Shown: positions 1 to 9,167, numbered from the stretch's first letter. The stretch is DNA of 64,000 nt from Massiliimalia timonensis (GCF_900186585.1 NZ_FYDD01000003.1:930001-994000); one strand, 5' to 3'. Notes: generated from the sequence alone by a model not told the origin. Numbers and translations: made by a program.

Positions 1-2074
1 CACCGCCGCATACCTCGGCAAAGCTTTTGGCAATAGACAGCCCAAGCCCGTTGCCCTCGGTAGTACGGGATTTATCCCCGCGCGAAAACCGTTCCAGGAT
101 TTCTTCCTCAGTAAACTCCATTTCATAAGCCGCTGTATTCTTCACGCTCACCGTCACCTCGTCCGGCGTCCGGGTCATTTGAATGAAGATCCTAGTGCCC
201 TCCATGGAATACTTTAACGCATTGTCGATCAGGTTTTGGAACACCCGGTAAAGCTTCTGCCCATCCCCCTCGATGTAAACGGGTTCGTCTAAGAGGAATA
301 CCCTAAAGGTACGGTTGGACTGCTCGATCTTATCCTCCATGTCCCCCATGGTCTGTTCCAGCAGCTTACGGACTTCCAGTTGTTCTTTCACGACCTTTGC
401 TTCCCCGCTGGTCGTTTTGGCAAGGTCAAAGACATCTGCTACCATATTTTTGAGGCGGTCAGATTTTTGCGCCAAAATATTCACATAATCCCTTGCCTCG
501 TCATTCAGCTCTTCCTTTTGCAGCAGGTCGATATAGCTGATGATAGAGGTCAACGGCGTCTTCAAATCGTGGGACACATTGGTGATTAGTTCAATTTTGG
601 TGCGCTCGCTCTTGATCTGGCTTTCAATATTTTTTTGGATCCCGCCCTGAATATCGTTTAAGTGCTCCGCGGTGTCTTTTAGCAGGGCTTTTTCGTCCAG
701 TATTAAGCGACCCTCCAACCGTCCGTCCGCCATGTCATCGATTTGCCTGCAAAGCATCCCAACCTCTTCGTTGGCACGGGCGTACCCGTTGGCATACCAC
801 GCTAACAGCAACAACGCTAGGAACATACAAAGGAAAAGGAAGAAAAAGGCAACATCTCCGGCTCCCCAGCCATACATAGCTTCTCCCATCAGCATGGCAG
901 TAATAAACCAAAGCAGGATTTCCCCCAGGACAAACACTAATTGACGGACAAACAGGCTACGCTGGAATTTATAATCTTTCCACCGTTCCCCGTTGAACAG
1001 CCCGGAAAAAGACCGTTTCAGATATTTGCAGCCTCTCCAAACCCAGCGGCAGAATTTACCGATCACAGACGATCTCCAGAAAATATGAACTTTCAATTTC
1101 CGCGCCAGGGACAGGAGGCAGAGCAGAACCACAGCGGTCACCGCCGCAATCCCGGTCCCAGCAAGGATCGCCATCAGCAACATGGAATTAGAAGCATTTA
1201 TATCGCCATAATAATACTGCATGTAACTAAATTCCTGGTACTGTGCGTAAATGATTGTTCCATCCAAAATGACCGCTCCGGTCCCCAACAAAAGGATAAC
1301 TTCGGTCCACAGCCGGTCAAAGAAGCAGATCTGCGCTTTTTCTTCCCCCACTTTTTTCCCGGTAACGGCAAGCAAAAAGATCAGGGAGAAAAGCATGATA
1401 ACTCCGCATGTCAGCAAACACCACGATGCACCCAGCTGGCGCGTCCGTTCTGCGTTCCACAGCTTTTGGTTTTCTGTCAGCATATCCTGTGGATAGACGA
1501 TCTTCATACTGATAAATTCCGGCGCACCTTCAAACTCGGGTGTATCCAAAGTCGGCGTTGGAACTCCTTTCCGGTTGCTGGAAAGTGTTCCCCCAGTATA
1601 AGAATAGGTCAGTCCACTGTTTGCAAGGGTAGAAAATTCCTCTTCGGTAATGTTCCCGATCGTTTTCTCTTTCCCATTGATCAGGTAAGTGGCTAAGTAG
1701 TTAAACGCCACTTCCTCTGTTTCCTCTAAAAAATAATTTCCGTGAAGATAGACCTCAATAAAATAACGGAAATTTTCCTCGCTATCCTCAAGGGCGTTTT
1801 CCTTTAGAAATCCCTGATACTGCTGGTTTGTTTCCCGTTCCTGATAATAGACCTTGTTTCTGACGCCAGCCATGTCGTCCAAGATTTTTGTCATCTGCAC
1901 ATCGCTGTTCACATATTCCTTGCACAAAATCGGTTCCAGGCCGTATTTCATTCCCGATGAAAAGCCCACCAATAAAACCGATTCCACACAAAGCGCAATG
2001 GATATGATAAACAGCAAAAAGCAACCGATCTTTGTTGCCCTGTGTCTGCTAAATCTTCTCCACTTTGTATCCAA
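1..2074 (-). CDS. Sensor histidine kinase, C-terminus beyond window
   Basis: Membrane sensor kinase, partner of the response regulator immediately upstream, whose last 26 bases it overlaps. About 691 residues are visible and the ATPase domain runs off the left edge. The N-terminus has one membrane segment (about residues 12-34), an extracytoplasmic region to about 205, then several more hydrophobic segments up to about 440. A coiled linker leads to the HisKA H-box (NVSHDLKTPLTSI), the N-box (NLIDNALKYS) and a G-box (GNGLGLSIAKSF). The start is inferred as TTG at 2074 because no ATG or GTG occurs in frame before the first membrane helix and an AAAGGTGG ribosome site lies just upstream. The ligand is unknown; the long multi-helix sensor half is unlike the simple two-helix kinases. 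The kinase call is secure, the exact start is not. Confidence 0.9.
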   Translation of the reverse strand, partial: MDTKWRRFSRHRATKIGCFLLFIISIALCVESVLLVGFSSGMKYGLEPILCKEYVNSDVQMTKILDDMAGVRNKVYYQERETNQQYQGFLKENALEDSEENFRYFIEVYLHGNYFLEETEEVAFNYLATYLINGKEKTIGNITEEEFSTLANSGLTYSYTGGTLSSNRKGVPTPTLDTPEFEGAPEFISMKIVYPQDMLTENQKLWNAERTRQLGASWCLLTCGVIMLFSLIFLLAVTGKKVGEEKAQICFFDRLWTEVILLLGTGAVILDGTIIYAQYQEFSYMQYYYGDINASNSMLLMAILAGTGIAAVTAVVLLCLLSLARKLKVHIFWRSSVIGKFCRWVWRGCKYLKRSFSGLFNGERWKDYKFQRSLFVRQLVFVLGEILLWFITAMLMGEAMYGWGAGDVAFFFLFLCMFLALLLLAWYANGYARANEEVGMLCRQIDDMADGRLEGRLILDEKALLKDTAEHLNDIQGGIQKNIESQIKSERTKIELITNVSHDLKTPLTSIISYIDLLQKEELNDEARDYVNILAQKSDRLKNMVADVFDLAKTTSGEAKVVKEQLEVRKLLEQTMGDMEDKIEQSNRTFRVFLLDEPVYIEGDGQKLYRVFQNLIDNALKYSMEGTRIFIQMTRTPDEVTVSVKNTAAYEMEFTEEEILERFSRGDKSRTTEGNGLGLSIAKSFAEVCGG

Positions 2075-2753
2075 TTCCCCACACCACCTTTAAATATTTG
2101 GGTTCTTTTGGGTTGATTTCAATTTTTTCACGGATATGGCGGATATGCACCATGACAGTGTTTTCCACAGAATAAGCGTCCTCGTTCCACACACGGCGGT
2201 AGATCTCTTCCGCAGAAAACACCCGCCCTGCATTGCTCATCAAAAGCTCCAGGATCTTAAATTCTGTTGCCGTCAGCCTGACCGGTTCCCCGTCCACAGT
2301 CAGCTCCTTGGCGTCACTGTTAAGCGACAATCCGCCCACGCATACCATATGCGCCTTGTTCTGACCGCCGCCGATATCGCCCAGATGAATATACCGGCGA
2401 AGCTGGGATTTTACCCGCGCCATCAGCTCGGAGGAGTTAAACGGTTTCGTAACATAATCGTCAGCCCCCATTGACAAGCCGATCACCTTGTCACTATCCT
2501 CTGTTTTGGCAGACAGGATAATGATCGGGATATTCTTGCTTTCCCGGATCTTCATCGTGGCGGACAATCCATCCATTTTTGGCATCATCACATCCAAAAT
2601 GATCAGCTGCACGCTTTGCGTCATCAAGAGATCCATTGCCTCCAGCCCATTGTATGCTTTCAGCACTTGATAACCCTCCAGCTCCAGCAGCTTAGCGATC
2701 GCCCTTACGATCTCGCGGTCGTCATCCACGACCAAAACACATGGTGTATCCAT
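2049..2753 (-). CDS. OmpR/VanR-type response regulator
   Basis: A 234-residue DNA-binding response regulator. The receiver domain covers about residues 4-120, with the acidic pocket VVDDD, the phospho-acceptor Asp in LIILDVMMPKMDG and the Lys in DYVTKPF. The C-terminal winged helix (about 135-232) has the OmpR-type ending VWGIGYKVEKI. It is the first gene of a two-gene operon with the overlapping kinase that ends outside the window. Its upstream region has a direct-repeat box and a good -10 hexamer but no -35, which suggests it activates its own operon when phosphorylated. Sequence style is VanR/PhoP-like; the regulon is unknown. Confidence 0.95.
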   Translation of the reverse strand: MDTPCVLVVDDDREIVRAIAKLLELEGYQVLKAYNGLEAMDLLMTQSVQLIILDVMMPKMDGLSATMKIRESKNIPIIILSAKTEDSDKVIGLSMGADDYVTKPFNSSELMARVKSQLRRYIHLGDIGGGQNKAHMVCVGGLSLNSDAKELTVDGEPVRLTATEFKILELLMSNAGRVFSAEEIYRRVWNEDAYSVENTVMVHIRHIREKIEINPKEPKYLKVVWGIGYKVEKI

Positions 2754-2787
2754 TTTTGAAATTCCCCTTTACTGTTCCCTTGATTTT

Positions 2788-2842
2788 ATTATAAAGAACG
2801 TGTGTCGAGATTTTTTCGTGAAAAATCTTAACGAAATCTTAA
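2788..2842 (-). promoter_or_regulatory. Likely autoregulated promoter of the response regulator operon
   Basis: On the minus strand, two direct repeats TTAAGATTT start exactly 11 bases apart (plus-strand 2823-2831 and 2834-2842), the one-turn spacing used by OmpR-family regulators. The -10 TATAAT is at 2788-2793. The expected -35 position (2811-2816) is a plain A-run, so activator dependence is inferred. Confidence 0.5.
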
Positions 2843-2852
2843 ATAACCGTTT

Positions 2853-2882
2853 AAAAAGGCGGCAAAAAGCTGCCGCCTTTTT
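2853..2882 (-). terminator. Rho-independent terminator after prfB
   Basis: A ten-base-pair stem (AAAGGCGGCA with TGCCGCCTTT) begins right after the prfB stop. On the minus strand it is followed by a run of T. Confidence 0.85.
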
Positions 2883-2885
2883 CTT

Positions 2886-3998
2886 TTATAGATCTCCTAA
2901 GCTTTTGGCTTTCAGATATGCGTTGATAAAACCGTCCAGATCCCCGTCCATCACGGCGTTGACATTCCCGTTTTCAAAGCCGGTTCTGTGGTCTTTGACC
3001 AAGGTGTACGGCATGAATACATAAGAACGTATCTGAGATCCCCATGCAATTTCTTTATGTTCGCCCTTAATGTCCTCGATCTTTTCCAGATGTTCCCGTT
3101 CCTTAATTTCAATCAGCTTGGATTTGAGCATCTTCATCGCCACATCACGGTTTTGGTGCTGGCTCCGCTCGTTCTGGCAGGCTACCACAATTCCAGTCGG
3201 GATATGGGTGATCCGCACCGCTGAATCGGTTTTATTGATATGCTGTCCTCCCGCGCCGCCGGAACGGTACGTATCCACCCGCAGATCATCGGGCGAAATT
3301 TCTATCTCAATGGTGTCGTCGATCTCCGGCATTACTTCCAAAGAAGCGAACGAGGTGTGCCTCCGTCCGGAAGCGTCAAACGGAGATACCCGCACCAAAC
3401 GGTGCACCCCTGCTTCCGATTTTAAAAACCCGTATGCATTTAATCCCTCGATCAAAATAGAAGCGCTTTTGATCCCCGCTTCATCCCCGTCCAGATAGTC
3501 TAAAATCTTATACTTAAAACCGTGGCGCTCTGTCCAGCGGGTGTACATCCGGTAAAGCATCTCCACCCAGTCCTGCGCCTCGGTCCCGCCTGCCCCGGCA
3601 TGAAAGGTAAGGATCGCGTTGTTCGCATCGTATTCCCCGCTTAGCAGGGTTGCCAGCTTCTGCGCTTCCAGTTCCTGTTCAAAGCGGTCAAAGTTATCCT
3701 TGATCTCCGGCAGCAGGGACTCGTCCTCTTCCTCTGTTCCCATTTCGATCAAGGTCGCAATATCGTCATACAAAGCGGACAGCTTTTCATATTTTTCAAT
3801 CATCGCCTTTAACTCGCTGGTACGGCGCAGCACCTTCTGCGAGTTCTGCGCATCGTCCCAAAAGCCGGCGGCCGCGGCCTGCTCTTCCAGCTGTTTCACT
3901 TCTTCTTTCGCACGCTCCAGCCCCAGCGCTTCTCCCAAGTCCTGCAACTGCGGCTTTAAATCGTTGATCGCCAATTTATATTCTTCAAATTGTAACAC
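2886..3998 (-). CDS. prfB: Peptide chain release factor 2
   Basis: RF2 releases finished proteins at UAA and UGA codons on the ribosome. The 370-residue protein has the SPF anticodon-like tripeptide (RVSPFDASG) and the catalytic GGQ loop ([13 protein letters not shown]). The start chosen is GTG at 3998, preceded by GGATGGG; a longer reading frame upstream crosses the prfB promoter and cannot be coding. The N-terminal helices are read in one continuous frame, without the in-frame UGA and +1 programmed frameshift that autoregulates prfB in many bacteria. The gene has its own promoter and terminator, separate from the upstream M18 peptidase. The family call is certain. Confidence 0.97.
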   Translation of the reverse strand: MLQFEEYKLAINDLKPQLQDLGEALGLERAKEEVKQLEEQAAAAGFWDDAQNSQKVLRRTSELKAMIEKYEKLSALYDDIATLIEMGTEEEDESLLPEIKDNFDRFEQELEAQKLATLLSGEYDANNAILTFHAGAGGTEAQDWVEMLYRMYTRWTERHGFKYKILDYLDGDEAGIKSASILIEGLNAYGFLKSEAGVHRLVRVSPFDASGRRHTSFASLEVMPEIDDTIEIEISPDDLRVDTYRSGGAGGQHINKTDSAVRITHIPTGIVVACQNERSQHQNRDVAMKMLKSKLIEIKEREHLEKIEDIKGEHKEIAWGSQIRSYVFMPYTLVKDHRTGFENGNVNAVMDGDLDGFINAYLKAKSLGDL

Positions 3999-4035
3999 GT
4001 GATTCCCATCCTTAACTGCATCATTTTCATTGCTT

Positions 4036-4064
4036 ATTATAAAGGAAATCTTTGAAATTGTAAA
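4036..4064 (-). promoter_or_regulatory. Sigma-A promoter of prfB
   Basis: Minus-strand -35 TTTACA (4059-4064), a 17-base spacer and -10 TATAAT (4036-4041), between the upstream terminator and the GTG start. Confidence 0.75.
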
Positions 4065-4067
4065 GCA

Positions 4068-4104
4068 AAGAAAGGACCCGAAGCAGAAAAACTGCTTCGG
4101 GTCC
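4068..4104 (-). terminator. Terminator after the M18 aminopeptidase
   Basis: A perfect 13-base-pair stem (GGACCCGAAGCAG with CTGCTTCGGGTCC) directly after the peptidase stop, followed on the minus strand by a T-rich stretch. Confidence 0.85.
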
Positions 4105-4110
4105 CATTTA

Positions 4111-5511
4111 TTAAGCGTTTGCAAATGCCGCAAATCCGCGGTAAGTCATGTAAACGTCCAGTTTTGAGGTCACCTCAAACGGCGCGTGCATAGAAAGTAC
4201 CGGCACGCCCATGTCGATGACGTCTACGCCAAGATTTGCGATATAAGCCGCAACCGTTCCGCCGCCGCCGTGGTCGACCTTTCCCAGTTCGCCGGTCTGC
4301 CATGCAACGTTCTCCGCGTCAAAAATCCGGTTGATCTGCGCTACAAATTCCGCAGAGGCATCCGAAGTACCGGATTTCCCGCGCGCACCGGTATACTTGG
4401 TCAGCACGACGCCGCGGTTTAGGTAAGCGGCATTCCTGCGGTCATGCACGTCGGAAAAAGTCGGGTCAAGCGCTGCATTCACATCAGCGGAAAGACAGGT
4501 TGAGTTGGAAAGCACAGTCCGTCCCTCCACCCCATACGGTTTCGCCAAATCTGCGATAAAATATTTCAGATAAGCCGCTTTCAGCCCTGTGTTTCCGTCG
4601 GAACCAGTTTCTTCTTTATCCGCAAACACAGTTACCAGCGTTGTTTTCGGTTTGTCGCACTCCAGCGCCGCCATCAAAGAGGTATAAGCACAAACTCGGT
4701 CATCCTGCCCGTATGCCCCGATCATACTGCGGTCCAGCCCCAAATCCCTTGCAGGATATGCCGGTACCATTTCCAGTTCCGCAGAAACAAAGTCGCGCTC
4801 TGTCACCCCATACTTGTCATACAGGATTTTTAGGATATTCAGCTTTACCCTCTCGCTGAGGTCGTCTTCCCGAAACGGCAGGGAACCGATCAGAATATTC
4901 AGTTCTTCCCCTTTTACCCCATCGGCAAGGGTTCGCTTCATCTGGTCGGCGGCCAAGTGCGGCAGCAGATCGGTCACGCAGAATACCGGGTCATCCAGTT
5001 CTTCCCCGATGTGAACTTCCACGGTAGTTCCGTCTTTGCGCACCACCACCCCATGCAGGGAAAGCGGGATCGCCGCCCACTGGTATTTTTTGATACCGCC
5101 ATAGTAATGTGTCTTCCACAGCGCCAGTTCCGTATCTTCATAAAACGGGCACTGTTTTAAGTCCAGCCGCGGAGAGTCGATATGAGAAGCCGCAATGTGG
5201 ACGCCGTTTTCCAGCGGCTGTGTCCCGATCACCGCAAGGATCATCGCCTTGCCTCGGTTGTTATAGTACACTTTATCGCCCGCAGTATATTTTTTTGCAG
5301 AATCAAAGGCTGTAAAGCCCTTTTGCTTTGCAAGGATCTCGATCTCGGTAACTACTTCACGCTCTGTTTTTCCCTGATCTAAAAAGATCTTATATCCTTC
5401 GGAAAAACGGAACGCCTTTTCCAATTCCTCATCGGTCATGGTCATACCAAGGTTTTCGGTCTTCATAGCCAGTTCTTCCTGTAATTGTTTCCCCAATGAT
5501 TTTTCTTCCAT
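4111..5511 (-). CDS. M18 family aminopeptidase
   Basis: Zinc-dependent cytosolic aminopeptidase of the aspartyl/aminopeptidase I (M18) family, 466 residues, full length. Visible metal and active-site motifs: HIDSPRLDLK (about 110), FADKEETGSDG (about 300), SADVNAALDP (about 345) and the C-terminal histidine stretch KVDHGGGGTVA. These enzymes form large homo-oligomers and trim N-terminal residues from peptides. The start at 5511 is favoured by GAGGG six bases upstream. It lies 19 bases after the lytic transglycosylase in the prfA operon and ends at a strong terminator. Substrate preference (Asp/Glu or broad) cannot be told from sequence. Confidence 0.93.
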   Translation of the reverse strand: MEEKSLGKQLQEELAMKTENLGMTMTDEELEKAFRFSEGYKIFLDQGKTEREVVTEIEILAKQKGFTAFDSAKKYTAGDKVYYNNRGKAMILAVIGTQPLENGVHIAASHIDSPRLDLKQCPFYEDTELALWKTHYYGGIKKYQWAAIPLSLHGVVVRKDGTTVEVHIGEELDDPVFCVTDLLPHLAADQMKRTLADGVKGEELNILIGSLPFREDDLSERVKLNILKILYDKYGVTERDFVSAELEMVPAYPARDLGLDRSMIGAYGQDDRVCAYTSLMAALECDKPKTTLVTVFADKEETGSDGNTGLKAAYLKYFIADLAKPYGVEGRTVLSNSTCLSADVNAALDPTFSDVHDRRNAAYLNRGVVLTKYTGARGKSGTSDASAEFVAQINRIFDAENVAWQTGELGKVDHGGGGTVAAYIANLGVDVIDMGVPVLSMHAPFEVTSKLDVYMTYRGFAAFANA

Positions 5512-5532
5512 CAATATCCCTCATTCCTATCT

Positions 5533-6093
5533 TCACTGTTTTTGATATATCTCATAATGCTTCATGGCTTTTTTTACATAATGCGCAGTGTCCTGGTACG
5601 GGATCTTTTCCAGTACCTTTCCATCCGGCGAATATTCTGGGTCCTGCAGCCACTTGTTGGTGATCCCTCTGCCCGCATGGTAAGCGGCCAGCGCCACCTC
5701 TGGTTCCTGAAACTCATTGAGCAGGTAAGACAAAAAGAAAGTGCCGTACTCGATCCCCGTTTCCGGATCGAACAGATCGTCATGCTGCTTATCCTTGTAT
5801 CCTAATTTTCCGCTGATCCAGTCAAAGGTATCTTTGGTGATCTGCATCAGGCCCTTCGCATCGTTTACAGAAACCGCTTTCGGGTCAAATCCGCTTTCTG
5901 TTTTGATTACTGCATAAATCAGGTCTTCATCGACCTGGTATTCCCGCGCATATTTTTCTACATACTGGCTGTACTCCCTTGGATAGGCGGTCTTTTGATA
6001 CCAGTCAAAGCCGCCTTTTACCAACAGCACGATGCATCCTAGAAAAATCAGGCAAATGATAATTTTGCTGAGTGTTTTCAGCCTAATTACCAT
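5533..6093 (-). CDS. Membrane-anchored lytic transglycosylase (SLT domain)
   Basis: Peptidoglycan lytic transglycosylase of the Slt/GH23 fold, 186 residues. One N-terminal membrane anchor (about residues 10-28) is followed by the SLT domain (about 40-180). The catalytic Glu sits in KTESGFDP and the GLMQI and AAYHAGRG motifs are present. It cleaves murein with anhydro-muropeptide formation at the outer face of the membrane. The start overlaps the end of the Sua5-CoaE gene by 11 bases, so translation is probably coupled. AAGGAG precedes the ATG. Confidence 0.93.
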   Translation of the reverse strand: MVIRLKTLSKIIICLIFLGCIVLLVKGGFDWYQKTAYPREYSQYVEKYAREYQVDEDLIYAVIKTESGFDPKAVSVNDAKGLMQITKDTFDWISGKLGYKDKQHDDLFDPETGIEYGTFFLSYLLNEFQEPEVALAAYHAGRGITNKWLQDPEYSPDGKVLEKIPYQDTAHYVKKAMKHYEIYQKQ

Positions 6094-7717
6094 TTATTTT
6101 CTCCTTTAAAACAGCAATTATGCGTTCTACCTGTGCGTTCAGCTGCTCGGGAGAATCTGCATTTTCAATCACGAATTCAGAACGGGAGCGGTAAAATTCA
6201 TCATCTTTCTGTGCGTTCATCCGGTTTAATGCATCCTGAGCTGTCATATTATCACGTGACATGATCCGTTCCTGCCGAATTTCAGCCGGAGCCAACACAG
6301 AAACAATCGTATCGCAAATAATGTTTGCGCCGCTTTCAAACAAAGTTGGGGCATCCAATACGATCAGATGATACCCTTTCTGGCGCAGCTGCTGCACTTC
6401 CTTGTTGATCTGTACGGTGATAGGCGGGAACATCACACTGTTTAAAAAGATCCGGTCCTCTTCATTCGCAAAGATTCGTTTCCCCAGTGCCTTCCGGTCG
6501 ATCTGACCATCTTTTAACAGCATTTCTTCCCCAAAATATTCGACGAGGCGCGCTTTTACATCCGGCTGGGTGATCACGGTGCGGGATACGATGTCGCAGT
6601 CTACGATCCCGAAATCGCTGTCCTTGCGGAACAACTCCCCAACCGTTGTTTTCCCAGCCCCGGTCTGTCCGGTCAGGCCTACGATCACAGCCTTTTCCAT
6701 GCTGACGATTTCAAACCCGCAGGCGCGCAGCAGGCGGTTATACACAGCAAGGCCGACTCCCTCCTGCTTCGGCACGCGGGCAAACACAGTTTGAATGTCT
6801 TCCCTGCGGTCTATTTCGCGCAAGGCGTCAAACAAGCGGTTCGCCTGCATCACGCTGTCGTTGCGCCTACCGTAAGTCACGCACGGGATGTCAAACAAGG
6901 ATTCCTCCCCGTCAAACACCAGCACCGCAGTTTTTTCATTTGCGGACTTGGAAACATAGCGGCAAAAATCACTCAAGCTCCCCTCGACCATGATCACATT
7001 GGCGTTCGGGGAATAGTGCTGGTATTTCATTCCCGGCGAAGCCACCGGGCGGTCGTCATCCAATTTTGTAAACACACCGTCATCAATGGTAACGGTGGAA
7101 ACCACCTTTAAAAAGTCGTTAATGGAAATTTTTCCCGGCCGGAGGATCTCCACACTGTCATCCCCCACCTTTACCACGGTTGATTCCACGCCAACCTCGC
7201 AGGTCCCGCCGTCAATGATGGTATTGATCTTTCCGTGCAGATCGTAGTAAACATGCTCTGCGGTAGTAGGGCTTGGTTTGCCCGAAACATTGGCGCTCGG
7301 CGCAGCAAGCGGCACCCCGCAGGTGCGGATAAATTCCCGGGCAGCCGGATGGGACGGCATCCTGACGCCGACCGTATCAAGCCCGGCAGTCACCGCGTCC
7401 GGAATCCGGTCATTCTTTGGCAGAATCATGGTCAAAGGACCGCCCCAAAAAGCTTTTGCCAGTTTCAGGGCAGTTTCCGGCACTTCGGATACTACGTCAT
7501 GCAGCATCTGAAGATCGGCAATATGGACGATCAAGGGGTTATCCTGCGGCCGACCCTTGGCCTTGAAGATCTTTTGAATAGCGGCTTCGTCATAGGCGTT
7601 TGCTGCCAGTCCGTAAACTGTTTCGGTCGGGATCGCGACCACGTCGCCCTGCAAAATCTCCTGTTTCGCCAATTCAAAGTTTTCTTTTGTTGCTTTTAAA
7701 ATTCTTGTATCTTTCAT
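6083..7717 (-). CDS. Fused L-threonylcarbamoyladenylate synthase and dephospho-CoA kinase
   Basis: One uninterrupted 544-residue frame joins two enzymes. Residues about 1-335 are a complete Sua5/YwlC protein: the YrdC domain with PTETVYGLAANA, KGRPQDNPLIVH and APSANVSGKPSP, then the Sua5 C-terminal domain with SPGMKYQHYSP. It makes threonylcarbamoyl-AMP for t6A modification of tRNA. From Met 340 follows a complete CoaE of about 205 residues with Walker A GLTGQTGAGKTT, DCDIVSR, and the lid and C-terminal helix; it phosphorylates dephospho-CoA in the last step of CoA synthesis. No stop or frameshift lies at the junction (around 6700), so this is a true fusion, not adjacent genes. Start ATG 7717 is chosen from the AAAGGTG spacing. 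It lies between prfA and the transglycosylase. Confidence 0.93.
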   Translation of the reverse strand: MKDTRILKATKENFELAKQEILQGDVVAIPTETVYGLAANAYDEAAIQKIFKAKGRPQDNPLIVHIADLQMLHDVVSEVPETALKLAKAFWGGPLTMILPKNDRIPDAVTAGLDTVGVRMPSHPAAREFIRTCGVPLAAPSANVSGKPSPTTAEHVYYDLHGKINTIIDGGTCEVGVESTVVKVGDDSVEILRPGKISINDFLKVVSTVTIDDGVFTKLDDDRPVASPGMKYQHYSPNANVIMVEGSLSDFCRYVSKSANEKTAVLVFDGEESLFDIPCVTYGRRNDSVMQANRLFDALREIDRREDIQTVFARVPKQEGVGLAVYNRLLRACGFEIVSMEKAVIVGLTGQTGAGKTTVGELFRKDSDFGIVDCDIVSRTVITQPDVKARLVEYFGEEMLLKDGQIDRKALGKRIFANEEDRIFLNSVMFPPITVQINKEVQQLRQKGYHLIVLDAPTLFESGANIICDTIVSVLAPAEIRQERIMSRDNMTAQDALNRMNAQKDDEFYRSRSEFVIENADSPEQLNAQVERIIAVLKEKINGN

Positions 7718-7748
7718 TTTCATCACCTTTTTCGCACATAAGCCGTTT

Positions 7749-8822
7749 TTACTCGGCTTCCGCCGCCAGCTTTAGCGCCTGATCTGCTGTGATCAACGCG
7801 TCGATCACTTCATCCAGATTTCCGTTCAGGTTATCTTCCAAATGGTATAAGGTCAGGCCGATCCGGTGGTCGGTCAGCCTTCCCTGCGGATAGTTATAGG
7901 TACGGATCCGCTCGGAACGGTCGCCGGTACCAACCTGAGCTTTCCGCTCGGAAGCAATTTTATCCATTTGTTTTTGTTGTTCCGCTTCATATAACCGGGA
8001 GCGCAGTACTTTCATCGCCTTGTCTTTGTTCTTAAACTGGCTTCGTTCATCCTGGCATTCTACCACGACCCCGGTCGGGATATGCAGGATACGGATTGCA
8101 CTCTCCGTTTTATTGATGTGCTGCCCGCCCGCGCCACTGGCACGGAAGGTGTCGATCTGAAGGTCAGTTGGGTTGATCTCAATATCAACGTCCTCAGCCT
8201 CCGGCAAAACCGCTACCGTTACGGTAGAGGTGTGGACGCGCCCTGCCGATTCTGTTTCCGGAACACGCTGGACGCGGTGCACCCCGCTTTCAAATTTCAG
8301 CCGGGAATAAGCCCCTTCCCCTTCAATGGAAAAGCTGATCTCTTTCACGCCGCCCAATTCCGTTTCATTCAGGTTCAGCACCTCGCATTTCCAGCCCTTG
8401 CGTTCCGCGTACATAGAGTACATCCGGTACAGGGAATGGGCAAATAAGGCTGCTTCTTCCCCGCCGGCCCCGCCGCGGATCTCTACGATAACGTTTTTGT
8501 CGTCGTTCGGGTCTTTGGGCAAAAGCAGGATCTTCAATTCTTCCCCGCAGTCGGCGATCTTCTGCTTGCAGGCGTCATATTCTTCCTGAACCACTTCTTT
8601 AAATTCCTTGTCCAGTCCGCCCTCTTCCAGCATTTCTTTCGCTTCTTCCATGCCGTCTTTTGCGGCGCGGTATTCGCGGTACTTTTCCACGATCGGCGTC
8701 AGGGATTTGTGTTCCTTCATCAGATCGCGGTATTGGTTTGGATCACTGACCACCTCTGGGTCCATCAGCTTTTGGTTGATTTCTTCATATCGTTTTTCTG
8801 TTAATTCCAATTTGTCAAACAT
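7749..8822 (-). CDS. prfA: Peptide chain release factor 1
   Basis: RF1 recognises UAA and UAG and triggers peptide release. Length 357 residues, typical. The GGQ loop is [13 protein letters not shown] and the codon-reading tripeptide position reads PET (RVPETES). RBS AGGAG precedes ATG 8822. It is the second gene after DUF951 in a minus-strand operon. prmC, the usual neighbour that methylates the GGQ glutamine, is not in this window; the Sua5 part that often sits near prfA is present as the downstream fusion. Confidence 0.97.
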   Translation of the reverse strand: MFDKLELTEKRYEEINQKLMDPEVVSDPNQYRDLMKEHKSLTPIVEKYREYRAAKDGMEEAKEMLEEGGLDKEFKEVVQEEYDACKQKIADCGEELKILLLPKDPNDDKNVIVEIRGGAGGEEAALFAHSLYRMYSMYAERKGWKCEVLNLNETELGGVKEISFSIEGEGAYSRLKFESGVHRVQRVPETESAGRVHTSTVTVAVLPEAEDVDIEINPTDLQIDTFRASGAGGQHINKTESAIRILHIPTGVVVECQDERSQFKNKDKAMKVLRSRLYEAEQQKQMDKIASERKAQVGTGDRSERIRTYNYPQGRLTDHRIGLTLYHLEDNLNGNLDEVIDALITADQALKLAAEAE

Positions 8823-8890
8823 AGTTTCTCCTATCTCCGTTTTTATCTTGATCAGCAGATCTGTTTTATATCATTTTTACTATTTCCCGG

Positions 8891-9088
8891 CTAAGTCGGG
8901 GCCTGATCTTCCTTACGGATGATCTCTTTGATATTTTTTTCGATCTTTGCGCGCGGCACCATAACCTCCCGCCCGCAAGTTTTGCATTTCAATTTAAAGT
9001 CCATACCGACCCGAAGGACATCAAAATAGTATTCTCCACATGGATGCTTTTTCTTCATTTTTAAAATATCGCCCACCTGGACATCCAT
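8891..9088 (-). CDS. DUF951 small protein
   Basis: A 65-residue protein of the DUF951 (YyzM-like) family, common in Firmicutes. It has the family layout: MDVQVGDILKMKKKHPCG, then a CKTCGREVMVPR pair of cysteines, probably a small nucleic-acid- or metal-binding beta fold; the function is unknown. ATG 9088 is preferred because GGAGG lies eight bases upstream; an earlier GTG sits inside the ribosome site. It is the first gene of the prfA operon, 68 bases before prfA. Confidence 0.85.
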   Translation of the reverse strand: MDVQVGDILKMKKKHPCGEYYFDVLRVGMDFKLKCKTCGREVMVPRAKIEKNIKEIIRKEDQAPT

Positions 9089-9137
9089 TTCCAACACCTC
9101 CGTAATTTGTTCTGACAGCAGTACGCTTTTAAACTTT

Positions 9138-9167
9138 ATTATAGCATTAAATACCAGTAAAAGGCAA
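9138..9167 (-). promoter_or_regulatory. Promoter of the DUF951-prfA operon
   Basis: Minus-strand -35 TTGCCT (9162-9167), an 18-base spacer and -10 TATAAT (9138-9143), about 50 bases upstream of the DUF951 start. Confidence 0.7.

Noticed and set aside
941-1696. 251-codon open frame on the plus strand
   Set aside because: Exact antisense of the histidine kinase membrane region; low-complexity composition, no family resemblance.
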